NCBI RefSeq assembly: GCF_003991195.1
Contig: NZ_RCWL01000001.1
Coordinates: 904,033 to 968,032 of the forward strand
Source of the DNA: Gynurincola endophyticus
Lineage (GTDB): Bacteria > Bacteroidota > Bacteroidia > Chitinophagales > Chitinophagaceae
Length of the DNA stretch: 64,000 nucleotides
Direction: 5' to 3'
Shown: one piece after another, positions 33,062 through 40,978 of the stretch
Position numbering within the stretch: the first letter of the stretch is position 1
Layout: every line of letters begins with the position of its first letter
The notes under the pieces: generated by a model
The model's input: only the letters and a program-made list of their open reading frames with translations
Told to the model about the DNA's origin: nothing
Databases searched by the model: none
Position numbers and translations under genes: made by a program

Positions 33062-34714
33062 ATGAGTTTTAGAAATTATAGTGTGCCTTTTGCAGTGAAT
33101 GAACAGTATACTAAGAAAGTTGCTTACTTCTCTATGGAGTTTGCTGTGCATCAACCGTTAAAAATTTATAGTGGCGGACTCGGTTTTTTAGCCGGCTCTC
33201 ATTTAAGAAGTGCTTATGAGTTGCGCCAGAATTTAATTGGTGTTGGTATTTTATGGAAGTATGGTTATTATGACCAGGCCCGTAACCAGGATCAGACGCT
33301 GCAGGTTACCTGGATGGAAAAAAATTATAGTTTTCTGGAAGATACCGGTATTAAGTTTCAAATCTTAATTCACGATCATCCCGTTTGGGTAAAGGCACTT
33401 TATCTGCCGCCTACTACTTACAATACAGCTCCATTGTTTTTGTTGAGTACTGATCTTCCTGAAAACGATTATGTATCTCAAACAATTACCCATCGCTTAT
33501 ATGATGCAAATGTTGCTACCAAAGTAGCGCAGTTCATTTTATTAGGTGTGGGAGGAGCTAAGTTGATTGATGAGTTGAATTTTAATCCGGACTTTTACCA
33601 TTTGAATGAAGCTCATGGTATTTCTTCTGCTTTTTACCTCTTTAAAAAATATGGTAATGTTGCAGATGTTAAAAAACGTTTGGTATTTACTACTCATACA
33701 CCCGAAGAAGCAGGTAACGAAAAACACGATATAGCTTTATGTCACAAAATGAGTTATTTCTGTGGTTTAAGTATTGATGAAGTTCGTCAGCTAACGGGTA
33801 TGCCTGATGACCAGTTTAATCACTCTTTAGCAGCACTCCGTTTAGCTAAACGCGCTAATGGTGTATCGCGCCTGCACGGTGAAGTGTCAAGAAAAATGTG
33901 GAATAAATACAGTGATATCTGCGAAATTATTTCCATTACCAATGCGCAAAACTGGTCGTATTGGAGTGATAAGCAGATTTATCGTGCATTAGATGATAAT
34001 AATGATGTAGCCTACGATGACAGAAAAAATTTCCTGAAAAAAAGGGCATTCGAAATTGTAGCCGATCAAACCGGTAAACAATTTGACCCGCAGGTACTGA
34101 CAATCGTTTGGGCAAGACGTTTTGCAGGCTATAAACGCGCCAATTTAATTACAAGAGACCGTCAGCGATTTGAAGAATTAATTACTAATACTAAATACCC
34201 TGTACAAATTATCTGGGCTGGTAAACCTTACCCAATGGATTATCCGGCTATAGACGAATTCAACAGTCTGGTACACCTTAGTAAACAATATAAAAATGTT
34301 GCAGTGCTGATCGGATATGAGCTCACGCTTTCAAAACGTTTGAAACAAGCTGCAGATATCTGGTTGAATAACCCACGTGTACCACGCGAAGCATCCGGTA
34401 CCAGTGGTATGACTGCCTCAATGAACGGAGCTGTTAACTTTTCTACCAATGATGGTTGGATCCCGGAATTCGTTAACCATGGTAATAACGGTTTCGTTGC
34501 ACCGATGGCAGCTTATGAACACATGAGCGTAGAAGAACAGGATCAGTTTGATTTAGACAATATGTACAAGATCCTGAATGAAGAGATTTTACCAATGTAT
34601 TACAATGATTATGATACCTGGAGAAATATTGTTTACAATGGTATGAGAGATGTGCGTTTCTCTTTTGATGCAGGAAGAATGGCTGATCAATATTATAAAT
34701 TGATGTACGTATAG
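33062..34714 (+). CDS. Glucan phosphorylase-like GT35 protein lacking the PLP lysine
   Basis: This 550-aa protein belongs to the short alpha-glucan phosphorylase group (GT35, GT-B fold). Recognisable blocks are VAYFSMEFAVHQPLKIYSGG, GVGILWKYGYYDQ, HLNEAHG, VFTTHTPEEAGNEKHD, WARRFAGYKRANLI and EASGTSGMTASMNGAVNFST. In active phosphorylases the last block reads SGM-K or GNM-K, and that lysine holds pyridoxal phosphate; here it is Thr451 (codon ACT at 34412-34414). The neighbouring sequence is intact, so a simple phosphorolysis role is doubtful; it may be a non-PLP glycosyltransferase or a regulatory homologue. The start is set at 33062, because the upstream ATG at 33014 lies in the operator-like dyad. 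Confidence 0.85.
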   Translation: MSFRNYSVPFAVNEQYTKKVAYFSMEFAVHQPLKIYSGGLGFLAGSHLRSAYELRQNLIGVGILWKYGYYDQARNQDQTLQVTWMEKNYSFLEDTGIKFQILIHDHPVWVKALYLPPTTYNTAPLFLLSTDLPENDYVSQTITHRLYDANVATKVAQFILLGVGGAKLIDELNFNPDFYHLNEAHGISSAFYLFKKYGNVADVKKRLVFTTHTPEEAGNEKHDIALCHKMSYFCGLSIDEVRQLTGMPDDQFNHSLAALRLAKRANGVSRLHGEVSRKMWNKYSDICEIISITNAQNWSYWSDKQIYRALDDNNDVAYDDRKNFLKKRAFEIVADQTGKQFDPQVLTIVWARRFAGYKRANLITRDRQRFEELITNTKYPVQIIWAGKPYPMDYPAIDEFNSLVHLSKQYKNVAVLIGYELTLSKRLKQAADIWLNNPRVPREASGTSGMTASMNGAVNFSTNDGWIPEFVNHGNNGFVAPMAAYEHMSVEEQDQFDLDNMYKILNEEILPMYYNDYDTWRNIVYNGMRDVRFSFDAGRMADQYYKLMYV

Positions 34715-34722
34715 AAATGAAA

Positions 34723-34793
34723 AATGGAGAATTAAAAATGAAGAGTGGAAGGTTATTATAAACAACATCCCTGCCCATTTTTAATTCTCCATT
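34723..34793. repeat. Dispersed AT-rich inverted-repeat element, copy D
   Basis: AATGGAGAATTAAAAATG (34723-34740) is the exact reverse complement of 34776-34793, an 18-bp perfect dyad with a 35-nt interior. It fills the gap between the phosphorylase-like gene and the convergent FKBP gene and may end transcripts from both sides, though T runs are weak. Confidence 0.6.
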
Positions 34794-34799
34794 CTTAAA

Positions 34800-35228
34800 T
34801 TATTTTACCTCTAACAACTCTACATCAAATACCAGTGTTGAACCCGGCGTAATCAACGGCCCGGCCTGCTGATCGCCATAGGCTAATTCACTGGGCATAT
34901 ATAGTTTCCAGATACTTCCTGCCGGCATTAACAGCAATGCTTCCACCCAGCCTTTAATAACGCCATTTACTCTGAATTCAAGCGGAGTACCTCTTTTATA
35001 TGATGAATCAAACTCCTTTCCGTCAATCAAAGTACCTTTATAATGTACTTTTACTTTGTCGGTAATAACCGGCTTGCTGCCTTCACCCATCTTCACTACT
35101 TCATATTGCAAACCACTCGGTAAAGTGATAACACCTTCACGTTTTGCATTTTCAGATAAGAACTGTTGCCCCTGCTCTTTGTTTGCCTGCAGGCGTTCCA
35201 GTTTTTTTTGTTGGAATAAACTCATCAT
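34800..35228 (-). CDS. FKBP-type peptidyl-prolyl isomerase, cytosolic
   Basis: This 142-aa protein is an FKBP domain with a short helical N-terminal extension (about 1-35) and no signal peptide. The isomerase domain (about 38-142) has the FKBP blocks VKVHYKGTLIDGKEFDSSYK, VIKGWVEALLLMPAGS and MPSELAYGDQQAG. It speeds cis-trans isomerisation of prolyl bonds and should act in the cytosol. It starts 8 nt after a longer, exported FKBP gene, with which it shares most of its domain sequence. The pair looks like a tandem duplication in which this copy lost the export signal and dimerisation region. Confidence 0.9.
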   Translation of the reverse strand: MMSLFQQKKLERLQANKEQGQQFLSENAKREGVITLPSGLQYEVVKMGEGSKPVITDKVKVHYKGTLIDGKEFDSSYKRGTPLEFRVNGVIKGWVEALLLMPAGSIWKLYMPSELAYGDQQAGPLITPGSTLVFDVELLEVK

Positions 35229-35236
35229 TTTTATTT

Positions 35237-35947
35237 TTAACGTACGATATCTATTAATTCAATTTCAAATACCAGCGCTGATCCGGGCAATATATCCTGA
35301 CCGGCCTGTTGGTCGCCATAACCCAATTCACTTGGAATGTAAATTTTCCATTTCGAACCTTTAGGCATCATCAGCAAAGCTTCAGTCCAACCTTTAATTA
35401 CACCGTTTACCCGTAAATCCAAAGGTTGCCCTCTTTTATGTGAGTTATCAAATTCTTTACCATCTACCAGTGTTCCGATATAGTGTACTTTTACTTTATC
35501 ACTGATGGTTGGTTTTTCTCCGGTACCGGCTACAATTACTTCATATTGTAAACCAGACTCAGTCACTTTTACATTCGGATTAGCTTTATTCTTTTCTAAG
35601 AAATCTGTTCCTTTTTGTTTATTTGCCTTAGACTTTTCAGCCTTCATATCATTGATATATCCCATCAATGCGGCATTAGCTTCTTCTTCAGTTAATTTAG
35701 TGGCAGTTGCTTTTGTATCATTCAAAGCCATTACTACTGAATTAATATCAATAGAATCTACTCCTTGTGCTTTATAGAATCCTGCAATGCTGATACCTAC
35801 GGCATAACTGAAAGAATCCACCCGGTTTTTAAGTTGTGGTATTTCAACGGTTTGTGTTTTTTTATTCTTTTTTGAACCTGACTTCTTTTGAGCCTGACTA
35901 ACGGTAAACATACATAGCCCCACTATCAGTAATACGAAATTTTTCAT
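35237..35947 (-). CDS. FKBP-type peptidyl-prolyl isomerase, exported (Mip/FkpA-like)
   Basis: This 236-aa protein has a signal peptide (MKNFVLLIVGLCMFTVSQAQ), a Lys-rich stretch, an N-terminal helical dimerisation domain (about 42-115, with DSFSYAVGISIAGFYKAQG), and a C-terminal FKBP domain (about 130-236, VKVHYIGTLVDGKEFDNSHK, WKIYIPSELGYGDQQAG). This is the layout of Mip/FkpA-type periplasmic chaperones that help outer-membrane and secreted proteins fold. It is the first gene of a two-gene unit with the cytosolic FKBP downstream. Confidence 0.93.
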   Translation of the reverse strand: MKNFVLLIVGLCMFTVSQAQKKSGSKKNKKTQTVEIPQLKNRVDSFSYAVGISIAGFYKAQGVDSIDINSVVMALNDTKATATKLTEEEANAALMGYINDMKAEKSKANKQKGTDFLEKNKANPNVKVTESGLQYEVIVAGTGEKPTISDKVKVHYIGTLVDGKEFDNSHKRGQPLDLRVNGVIKGWTEALLMMPKGSKWKIYIPSELGYGDQQAGQDILPGSALVFEIELIDIVR

Positions 35948-36061
35948 GCAAGAGATTTTATTTGTAAATATAATTGGTTCGGTATGAAATTGTATCAGTT
36001 TACGGCTGCAATTTAACGTCCCTTTATCAGTTTCTTGCTAATAAATGATTATTTTTCATGT

Positions 36062-36508
36062 ATGGAATCAAGTATTTACAAGCAATTGGTAAATGTTAGA
36101 TGGGCAGATTTAGACCCCAATTTTCATGTGAGGCATTCGGTTTATTATGATTGGGGGGCAGCTTTGAGAATGCAGTATCTGAGCGAAAACGGATTAACGA
36201 CGGGTTCTATGATGAAACTGGGAATTGGCCCTATTATTTTCAGAGAAGAATGTGTTTTCAGACGTGAAATCAGAATGGACGACCAGGTGGAAATCAATGT
36301 AAAAATCCTGAAATCAAGACGAGATCATTCCAGATGGACACTTCAGCACGAAATTTATAAAAACGGAGATACGCTGGCGGCGATTATTACGTTAGATGGT
36401 GCATGGATGGATGTTCGCCAGAGAAAATTAGCCATTCCACCGGCAGAAGCCATTGCGGTATTCGATAAGATGCCTAAAAATGAAGCTTTTGAGTGGAACG
36501 AAAAATAA
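36062..36508 (+). CDS. Acyl-CoA thioesterase, hotdog fold
   Basis: This 148-aa protein is a 4-hydroxybenzoyl-CoA thioesterase-like hotdog protein. The typical N-terminal block VRWADLDPNFHVRHSVYYDW carries the active-site-type Asp (D-x-N-x-H). VFRREIRMDDQVEINVKIL and HEIYKNGDTLAAIITLDGAW follow the family pattern. It should hydrolyse an acyl-CoA, substrate unknown. I prefer the ATG at 36062 (MESSIYKQ) over 36035, since the extra nine residues (MLINDYFSC) are not seen in the family. The DUF4197 gene starts 12 nt downstream, so the two are likely co-transcribed. Confidence 0.85.
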   Translation: MESSIYKQLVNVRWADLDPNFHVRHSVYYDWGAALRMQYLSENGLTTGSMMKLGIGPIIFREECVFRREIRMDDQVEINVKILKSRRDHSRWTLQHEIYKNGDTLAAIITLDGAWMDVRQRKLAIPPAEAIAVFDKMPKNEAFEWNEK

Positions 36509-36520
36509 TAATTATATCCA

Positions 36521-37243
36521 ATGAAACTACATTACTTATTTATTTCTGCCAGTTTACTGGTAGCTACAGGTACACAGGCCCAATCCGGATTATTGAAAAA
36601 AGCACAGGAAGCCGTTGCTTCGAAAGACGGCGATAAAGGCCAGCAAAACAACATTGTTGCTGCGTTAAAGGAAGCTTTAACGATCGGTGCTGAAAAAGGT
36701 ACTCAAAAACTTTCGGTAGCTGACGGGTTTTTCAAAAATGCAGCAGTTAAAATACTTTTACCACCTGAGGCACAGAAAGTAGAAGCGGCTTTGCAAAAAA
36801 TAGGAATGGGACATCTGGTGGATGATGCCATTCTTTCGATGAACAGAGCTGCAGAAGATGCAGCAAAAAGTGCTGCGCCGATTTTCGTAAATGCTATTAA
36901 AGGCATGAGCGTAAAAGATGGTGTACAAATTCTGAATGGTGGAGATACCGCTGCAACCGCCTACCTGAAAGGAGCAACAACAGCTGAATTGACCAAAGCA
37001 TTTAAGCCTATTATCGATAAAGCACTGGAAAATACCGGAGCAACCAAACATTGGACGAGTTTAACCACTGCCTATAATAAGTTGCCTACCAGTTTTAATA
37101 AGTTAAATACGGATTTATCCGGATATGTAACCGAAAAAGCATTGGATGGGGTATTTTACCAGGTAGCACAGGAAGAGAAAGAAATCAGAAAGAATCCGGC
37201 GGCAAGAGTCACCGATTTATTGAAATCTGTTTTTGGCAAATAA
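36521..37243 (+). CDS. Exported DUF4197 protein
   Basis: This 240-aa protein has a signal peptide (MKLHYLFISASLLVATGTQAQ) followed by a DUF4197 domain covering nearly the rest. Matching blocks are ALKEALTIGAEKGTQKLS, GFFKNAAVKILLPPEAQKVE, FVNAIKGMSVKDGVQILNGG, ATAYLKGATTAELTKAFKPI and the end EKEIRKNPAARVTDLLKSVFG. The family is widespread in Gram-negative envelopes with no known function. It is helical and rich in Ala. It lies 12 nt after the thioesterase gene and ends at a strong terminator. Confidence 0.9.
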   Translation: MKLHYLFISASLLVATGTQAQSGLLKKAQEAVASKDGDKGQQNNIVAALKEALTIGAEKGTQKLSVADGFFKNAAVKILLPPEAQKVEAALQKIGMGHLVDDAILSMNRAAEDAAKSAAPIFVNAIKGMSVKDGVQILNGGDTAATAYLKGATTAELTKAFKPIIDKALENTGATKHWTSLTTAYNKLPTSFNKLNTDLSGYVTEKALDGVFYQVAQEEKEIRKNPAARVTDLLKSVFGK

Positions 37244-37256
37244 AACAAATGAATTT

Positions 37257-37290
37257 AAACGCCCTCCGACTCAATCGGAGGGCGTTTTTT
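37257..37290. terminator. Bidirectional terminator
   Basis: AAACGCCCTCCGA (37257-37269) pairs perfectly with TCGGAGGGCGTTT (37275-37287), with T (and A on the other strand) runs. It lies between the DUF4197 gene (+) and a convergent gene (-). Confidence 0.92.
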
Positions 37291-38260
37291 ATTGGAGAAG
37301 TTTAAAGGATATTTTTTTTTCAGCTTTAAATGAATCATTTTTATAAATGAGAAACATACTTCTGGTGAATGTCAGATTGATAACAATACCTGCCCGGGTA
37401 TTTATTTCAGTTACTATATCGTTTGATAGAGTAGCTTTTGCCGGGTCATACTTTCCCTTCAGTAAATTATCAGGATCCGTTATTTGTTGATCGATATGCT
37501 CTTCGAAGAACAACATCAATTCTTCTTCATCTGCTCTTAAATGGTAGTTTAATCTTGCAAAGCCGGTTTGTTTATTTAAACTGTCGATATAGAATGCACC
37601 ATGTCCTTTAACTGGTTCGTCGTTGAGCAAATGATAAAGTTCAGCTTCATTGAGATCTACCGTTTCATCAGGCTTTAAGGCTGAGCCATAAAACATGTGC
37701 ACCATACTGATTTGATCATTGAATAATTCATATACATCCGATTCGGATACAATCATGTTCGAAAAATCCTTTAAATTTTCCCTTTCAATTTCAAAAGCAG
37801 AACCGTGGGTATTTTTTAGCAGTGCTAAAGCTTTTTGATAAAGTACCGGCGTTTTCTTTATTATTTCCTGCCAGTTTACAATTTCTGCAATAGCACCGTG
37901 TTTGTCGGTCGTATAAATAATTTGAATAGAGTCTGCTAAATCAGCCGTACGGATATTTTTCAAAGCAGCAGCAGGCAGAGTGGATTCTATGAGTGGTAAG
38001 GTGCTCAGGTTGGCGGGTACTATCCAGCATAATTTATAATTCAATGGAGTTGATTCGATTACTGTAAGTTTTGCCTTATAACTGATTGAGTCATGGCTTG
38101 AGGTAGAGGCGGTTTTCCATACCGATTGATTCACTTTGGAAATTTCATATTCAAACGAATCTCCTTTTTTCCAGTTAGCATAAAATGGGATAGATTCCTG
38201 ACCAGACACAGCCTGGGTAAAACCCAGTAACAAAACCGAAGCAATAAAAACTTTGAACAT
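37289..38260 (-). CDS. Exported protein of unknown function
   Basis: I do not recognise this 323-aa protein. It has a signal peptide (MFKVFIASVLLLGFTQAVSGQ) and no transmembrane segments. The mature part starts with FYANWKKGDSFEYEISK, a pattern ('W..GD.....V..') common in Bacteroidota envelope proteins that bind lipids or form half-barrels. No catalytic motif stands out, and no tandem repeats are seen. Base composition matches its neighbours. It is monocistronic, convergent with the DUF4197 gene across a shared terminator, and divergent from the RlmK-type gene. Confidence 0.75.
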   Translation of the reverse strand: MFKVFIASVLLLGFTQAVSGQESIPFYANWKKGDSFEYEISKVNQSVWKTASTSSHDSISYKAKLTVIESTPLNYKLCWIVPANLSTLPLIESTLPAAALKNIRTADLADSIQIIYTTDKHGAIAEIVNWQEIIKKTPVLYQKALALLKNTHGSAFEIERENLKDFSNMIVSESDVYELFNDQISMVHMFYGSALKPDETVDLNEAELYHLLNDEPVKGHGAFYIDSLNKQTGFARLNYHLRADEEELMLFFEEHIDQQITDPDNLLKGKYDPAKATLSNDIVTEINTRAGIVINLTFTRSMFLIYKNDSFKAEKKISFKLLQ

Positions 38261-38361
38261 TTCAGAAGTATGTGTTAAAAAAAGAAAATGAAGATATAAA
38301 AAAGAAAAATAACTTCATTGCCATAGCAAATTCTCGATGTATAAATTTACCTGTATAACTG

Positions 38362-38369
38362 TATCTTCG
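38362..38369 (+). promoter_or_regulatory. -7 box of RlmK-type gene
   Basis: TATCTTCG matches TAnnTTTG at all but one base and ends 4 nt before the ATG at 38374, again implying a leaderless mRNA. Confidence 0.5.
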
Positions 38370-38373
38370 CATT

Positions 38374-39318
38374 ATGAGCGATAAGTTATTAATGTTTAAA
38401 AACCGGTTGACAAAGGTCTTCAAGCATGTTAACAAAATTGCCCGTAAACAAGGTGTTACCTGTTACCGGGTATATGATCATGATTTACCCGAATTTCCTT
38501 TTTGCATTGAAATTTATGAGGATAAAATTTATCTGGCCGAATATAAGCGCCGTCATCTTTTAACAGAAGAAGAGCACGAAGACTGGCTGGATGAATGTTT
38601 GTTGGTGATGGAAGAAATTATTGGTATTCCGCAAGACAAAATTTATATTAAACAACGTCAGAGAAAAGCCGGCCGTTTAGGGCAATATCAGCGTGTAGGG
38701 CATGAAGAGGAGTTTTTTCAGGTGAAAGAGGGCGAACTGCGTTTCAGGGTAAATCTGACTGATTATTTAGACACTGGTTTGTTTCTTGACCATCGTATTA
38801 CGCGGGATATGGTAAGGAAGGAAGCGGCTGATAAACATGTACTCAATCTGTTTAGTTATACATCATCTTTTTCAGTGTATGCTGCTGATGGAAATGCACG
38901 TACGGTAACTTCAGTTGATTTGTCTAAAACCTATTTGAACTGGAGTGAAATTAATTTTCAGATCAATGAGTTGTATGATGATAAAAAACATTTTTTTATT
39001 CATGCTGATGTAAAACAATACCTGGATACATTACCGTCAAATCATTTTGATCTGGTAGTGATGGATCCTCCTACCTTTAGTAACAGTAAAAGAATGAAAG
39101 ATTTTCTCGATATTCAACGTGACCACGTAGAGTTAATCAATAAGGTATTAAGGAGTATGAAACCCGATGGAGTGTTATATTTCAGTAACAACTTCCGGCA
39201 GTTTGTATTAAACGAAGCCGCCATTGAAGCTAAACAAATCAAAAATATTACAGGTGCTACCACACCTTTTGATTTTCAGGGTAAGTTATTCAGATGGTGC
39301 TATAGAATAATTAAATAA
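38374..39318 (+). CDS. RlmK-type 23S rRNA methyltransferase
   Basis: This 314-aa class I SAM-dependent methyltransferase corresponds to the C-terminal (RlmK) half of the E. coli RlmKL fusion, which makes m7G2069 in 23S rRNA. The SAM-binding motif is in VLNLFSYTSSFSVYAADGNA, and the catalytic block is Asp231-Pro-Pro-Thr-Phe (VMDPPTFSNSKRMKDFLD), characteristic of RlmK. The N-terminal part (FKNRLTKVFKHVNKIARKQG onward) matches the linker region of RlmKL. The RlmL half (m2G2445) is not in the window, so this is a stand-alone enzyme. A leaderless promoter precedes it; a palindromic terminator closes it. Confidence 0.85.
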   Translation: MSDKLLMFKNRLTKVFKHVNKIARKQGVTCYRVYDHDLPEFPFCIEIYEDKIYLAEYKRRHLLTEEEHEDWLDECLLVMEEIIGIPQDKIYIKQRQRKAGRLGQYQRVGHEEEFFQVKEGELRFRVNLTDYLDTGLFLDHRITRDMVRKEAADKHVLNLFSYTSSFSVYAADGNARTVTSVDLSKTYLNWSEINFQINELYDDKKHFFIHADVKQYLDTLPSNHFDLVVMDPPTFSNSKRMKDFLDIQRDHVELINKVLRSMKPDGVLYFSNNFRQFVLNEAAIEAKQIKNITGATTPFDFQGKLFRWCYRIIK

Positions 39319-39356
39319 ATAGTAATTAAGAAGGAAGAGTGGAAGAGTACGAAATT

Positions 39357-39390
39357 AAAAAAGGTTCTATCATATGATAGAACCTTTTTT
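39357..39390. terminator. Bidirectional palindromic terminator
   Basis: A perfect 34-bp palindrome (each half reads six A, then GGTTCTATCAT) with T runs on both strands. It lies between the RlmK-type gene (+) and the convergent M28 peptidase gene (-). Confidence 0.9.
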
Positions 39391-39412
39391 ATGTAAAAAT
39401 ATTTCGATCAGA

Positions 39413-40897
39413 TTATCTTCTGTTTGTAGAAGGATCTAAAGGAGTGTCGCGTTTAAGCATTTCATTTCTGTTAGCCACTTCCCATGCAGTGTAGAAAATT
39501 AATTGTGCACGCTTAGCCATTTGTACATAATCAATTTTATCAGGAGTATCAGTAGGACGGTGGTAATCAGGGTGTAAACCACTAAAATAGAAAATGATAG
39601 GTACACCGTATTTAGCAAAGTTATAGTGGTCAGAACGATAATAAATTTGCATTGGATCTTTTGGATCGTTGAATTTATAGTCTAACTCTAATTTTGTATA
39701 TTTTTTATTGTTTGCTTCGCTGATTCCTCTTGATTCAGAAGAGATTTTATCATCACCTACTACATAGATATAGTTAGTTGAATCTCCTTTGTAATCAGGG
39801 TCTCTTCTACCGATCATATCGATGTTTAAGTCGATTGTTGTTTTTTCCAATGGATAAACAGGGTTAGCTCCGTAATAAGCAGAACCTAACAAACCTCTTT
39901 CTTCACCAGAAACTGCCATAAATACGATAGAGCGGCGAGGTCCTTTACCTTCAGCTTTAGCCTGCGCAAAAGCCTGCGCTAATTCTAACAAAGTAACGGT
40001 ACCTGAACCATCGTCATCAGCGCCATACCAGATAACATCACCTACTTTACCATCATGATCGTAGTGAGCAGTAACGAAAACGTATTCATCTTTTTTATCA
40101 GAGCCTTCTAAAATAGCTAATACGTTATTAGTTACAACGGCTTTGTTTTCGATCGTCTGGTTTAAATCGGTTCTTGCAGCAACAACTCCAAGTTTTGCAC
40201 TTGCAAAGTCACTGGTGCCTAAGATAGCAGCAGCAGCTTTGTTAGAAATCTGGAATGAGTTAGCGGTGTACATGCGTTTGTAAGCATTTCCGGAAACTCT
40301 TGAAACCTGTACGTTTTCTTTCTTGAATTCTTCAGTTGCTACTAAAACTGCAATTGCACCTTTTGCTTTAGCATCTTCTGCTACTCTTAAATAAGCAGGC
40401 ATACGGCGTTGACCGTTTGCAGCCGGAGCTTCTGCTTTAGGAGTAATTAAAACGATTCTTCCTCTTACGTTAATGTCTTTTACTTTTTCAGCATCGCCTT
40501 CACCTAAGTAAATTAAATCAGCTGATTTGAAAGCAACTGTGTAACCGGTTAAGTTACCATTGATTTCATTGTCTAAGTTTACGCCGTTTACACTTAATCC
40601 AACTTTTGCTACTGAATCGCTATAAACGTGGTAGGGTTGGAAATAAGAACCGTTGTTACCTGGTTGTAAACCGTAAGATTTAAATTGGGAAACTAAATAA
40701 GCTGCTGCCTTTTTTTCGCCATCAGAACCGGTCATACGACCTTCCATTTCAGCACCGGCAACAATATATAAGTGTGTTTTTAACTCCTCCGCAGTAATGG
40801 TTTTACCATACTTCGTGGGATTAGGAATTTTTTTCTGTGCTTCCGTAGCTTGAAATGCTGCCAGGGAAAGCGCAAGTAATAATGTAGATTTCTTCAT
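39413..40897 (-). CDS. M28 family zinc aminopeptidase, exported
   Basis: This 494-aa exported peptidase has a signal peptide (MKKSTLLLALSLAAFQATEA) and an M28 domain in the C-terminal half. Zinc-ligand blocks are visible in order: VTAHYDHDG, GADDDGSGTVTLLELA, AVSGEERGLLGSAYYG (catalytic Glu pair), IDLNIDMIGR and HPDYHRPTDT. Between the signal peptide and the catalytic domain is an insert resembling a PA domain (about 110-250). Such enzymes trim peptides from the N terminus in the periplasm. The open frame begins at 40906 with three extra residues (MFR), but 40897 gives the normal signal peptide. TAAATTAG at 40918-40925 (minus) may be its -7 box. Confidence 0.92.
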   Translation of the reverse strand: MKKSTLLLALSLAAFQATEAQKKIPNPTKYGKTITAEELKTHLYIVAGAEMEGRMTGSDGEKKAAAYLVSQFKSYGLQPGNNGSYFQPYHVYSDSVAKVGLSVNGVNLDNEINGNLTGYTVAFKSADLIYLGEGDAEKVKDINVRGRIVLITPKAEAPAANGQRRMPAYLRVAEDAKAKGAIAVLVATEEFKKENVQVSRVSGNAYKRMYTANSFQISNKAAAAILGTSDFASAKLGVVAARTDLNQTIENKAVVTNNVLAILEGSDKKDEYVFVTAHYDHDGKVGDVIWYGADDDGSGTVTLLELAQAFAQAKAEGKGPRRSIVFMAVSGEERGLLGSAYYGANPVYPLEKTTIDLNIDMIGRRDPDYKGDSTNYIYVVGDDKISSESRGISEANNKKYTKLELDYKFNDPKDPMQIYYRSDHYNFAKYGVPIIFYFSGLHPDYHRPTDTPDKIDYVQMAKRAQLIFYTAWEVANRNEMLKRDTPLDPSTNRR

Positions 40898-40978
40898 TCT
40901 AAACAAATTTTCTGCTCTAATTTACAAGCTAATTTTTAGATTTAATCTCCGCTTATCATATTTTTTATGCAGGAGGCA

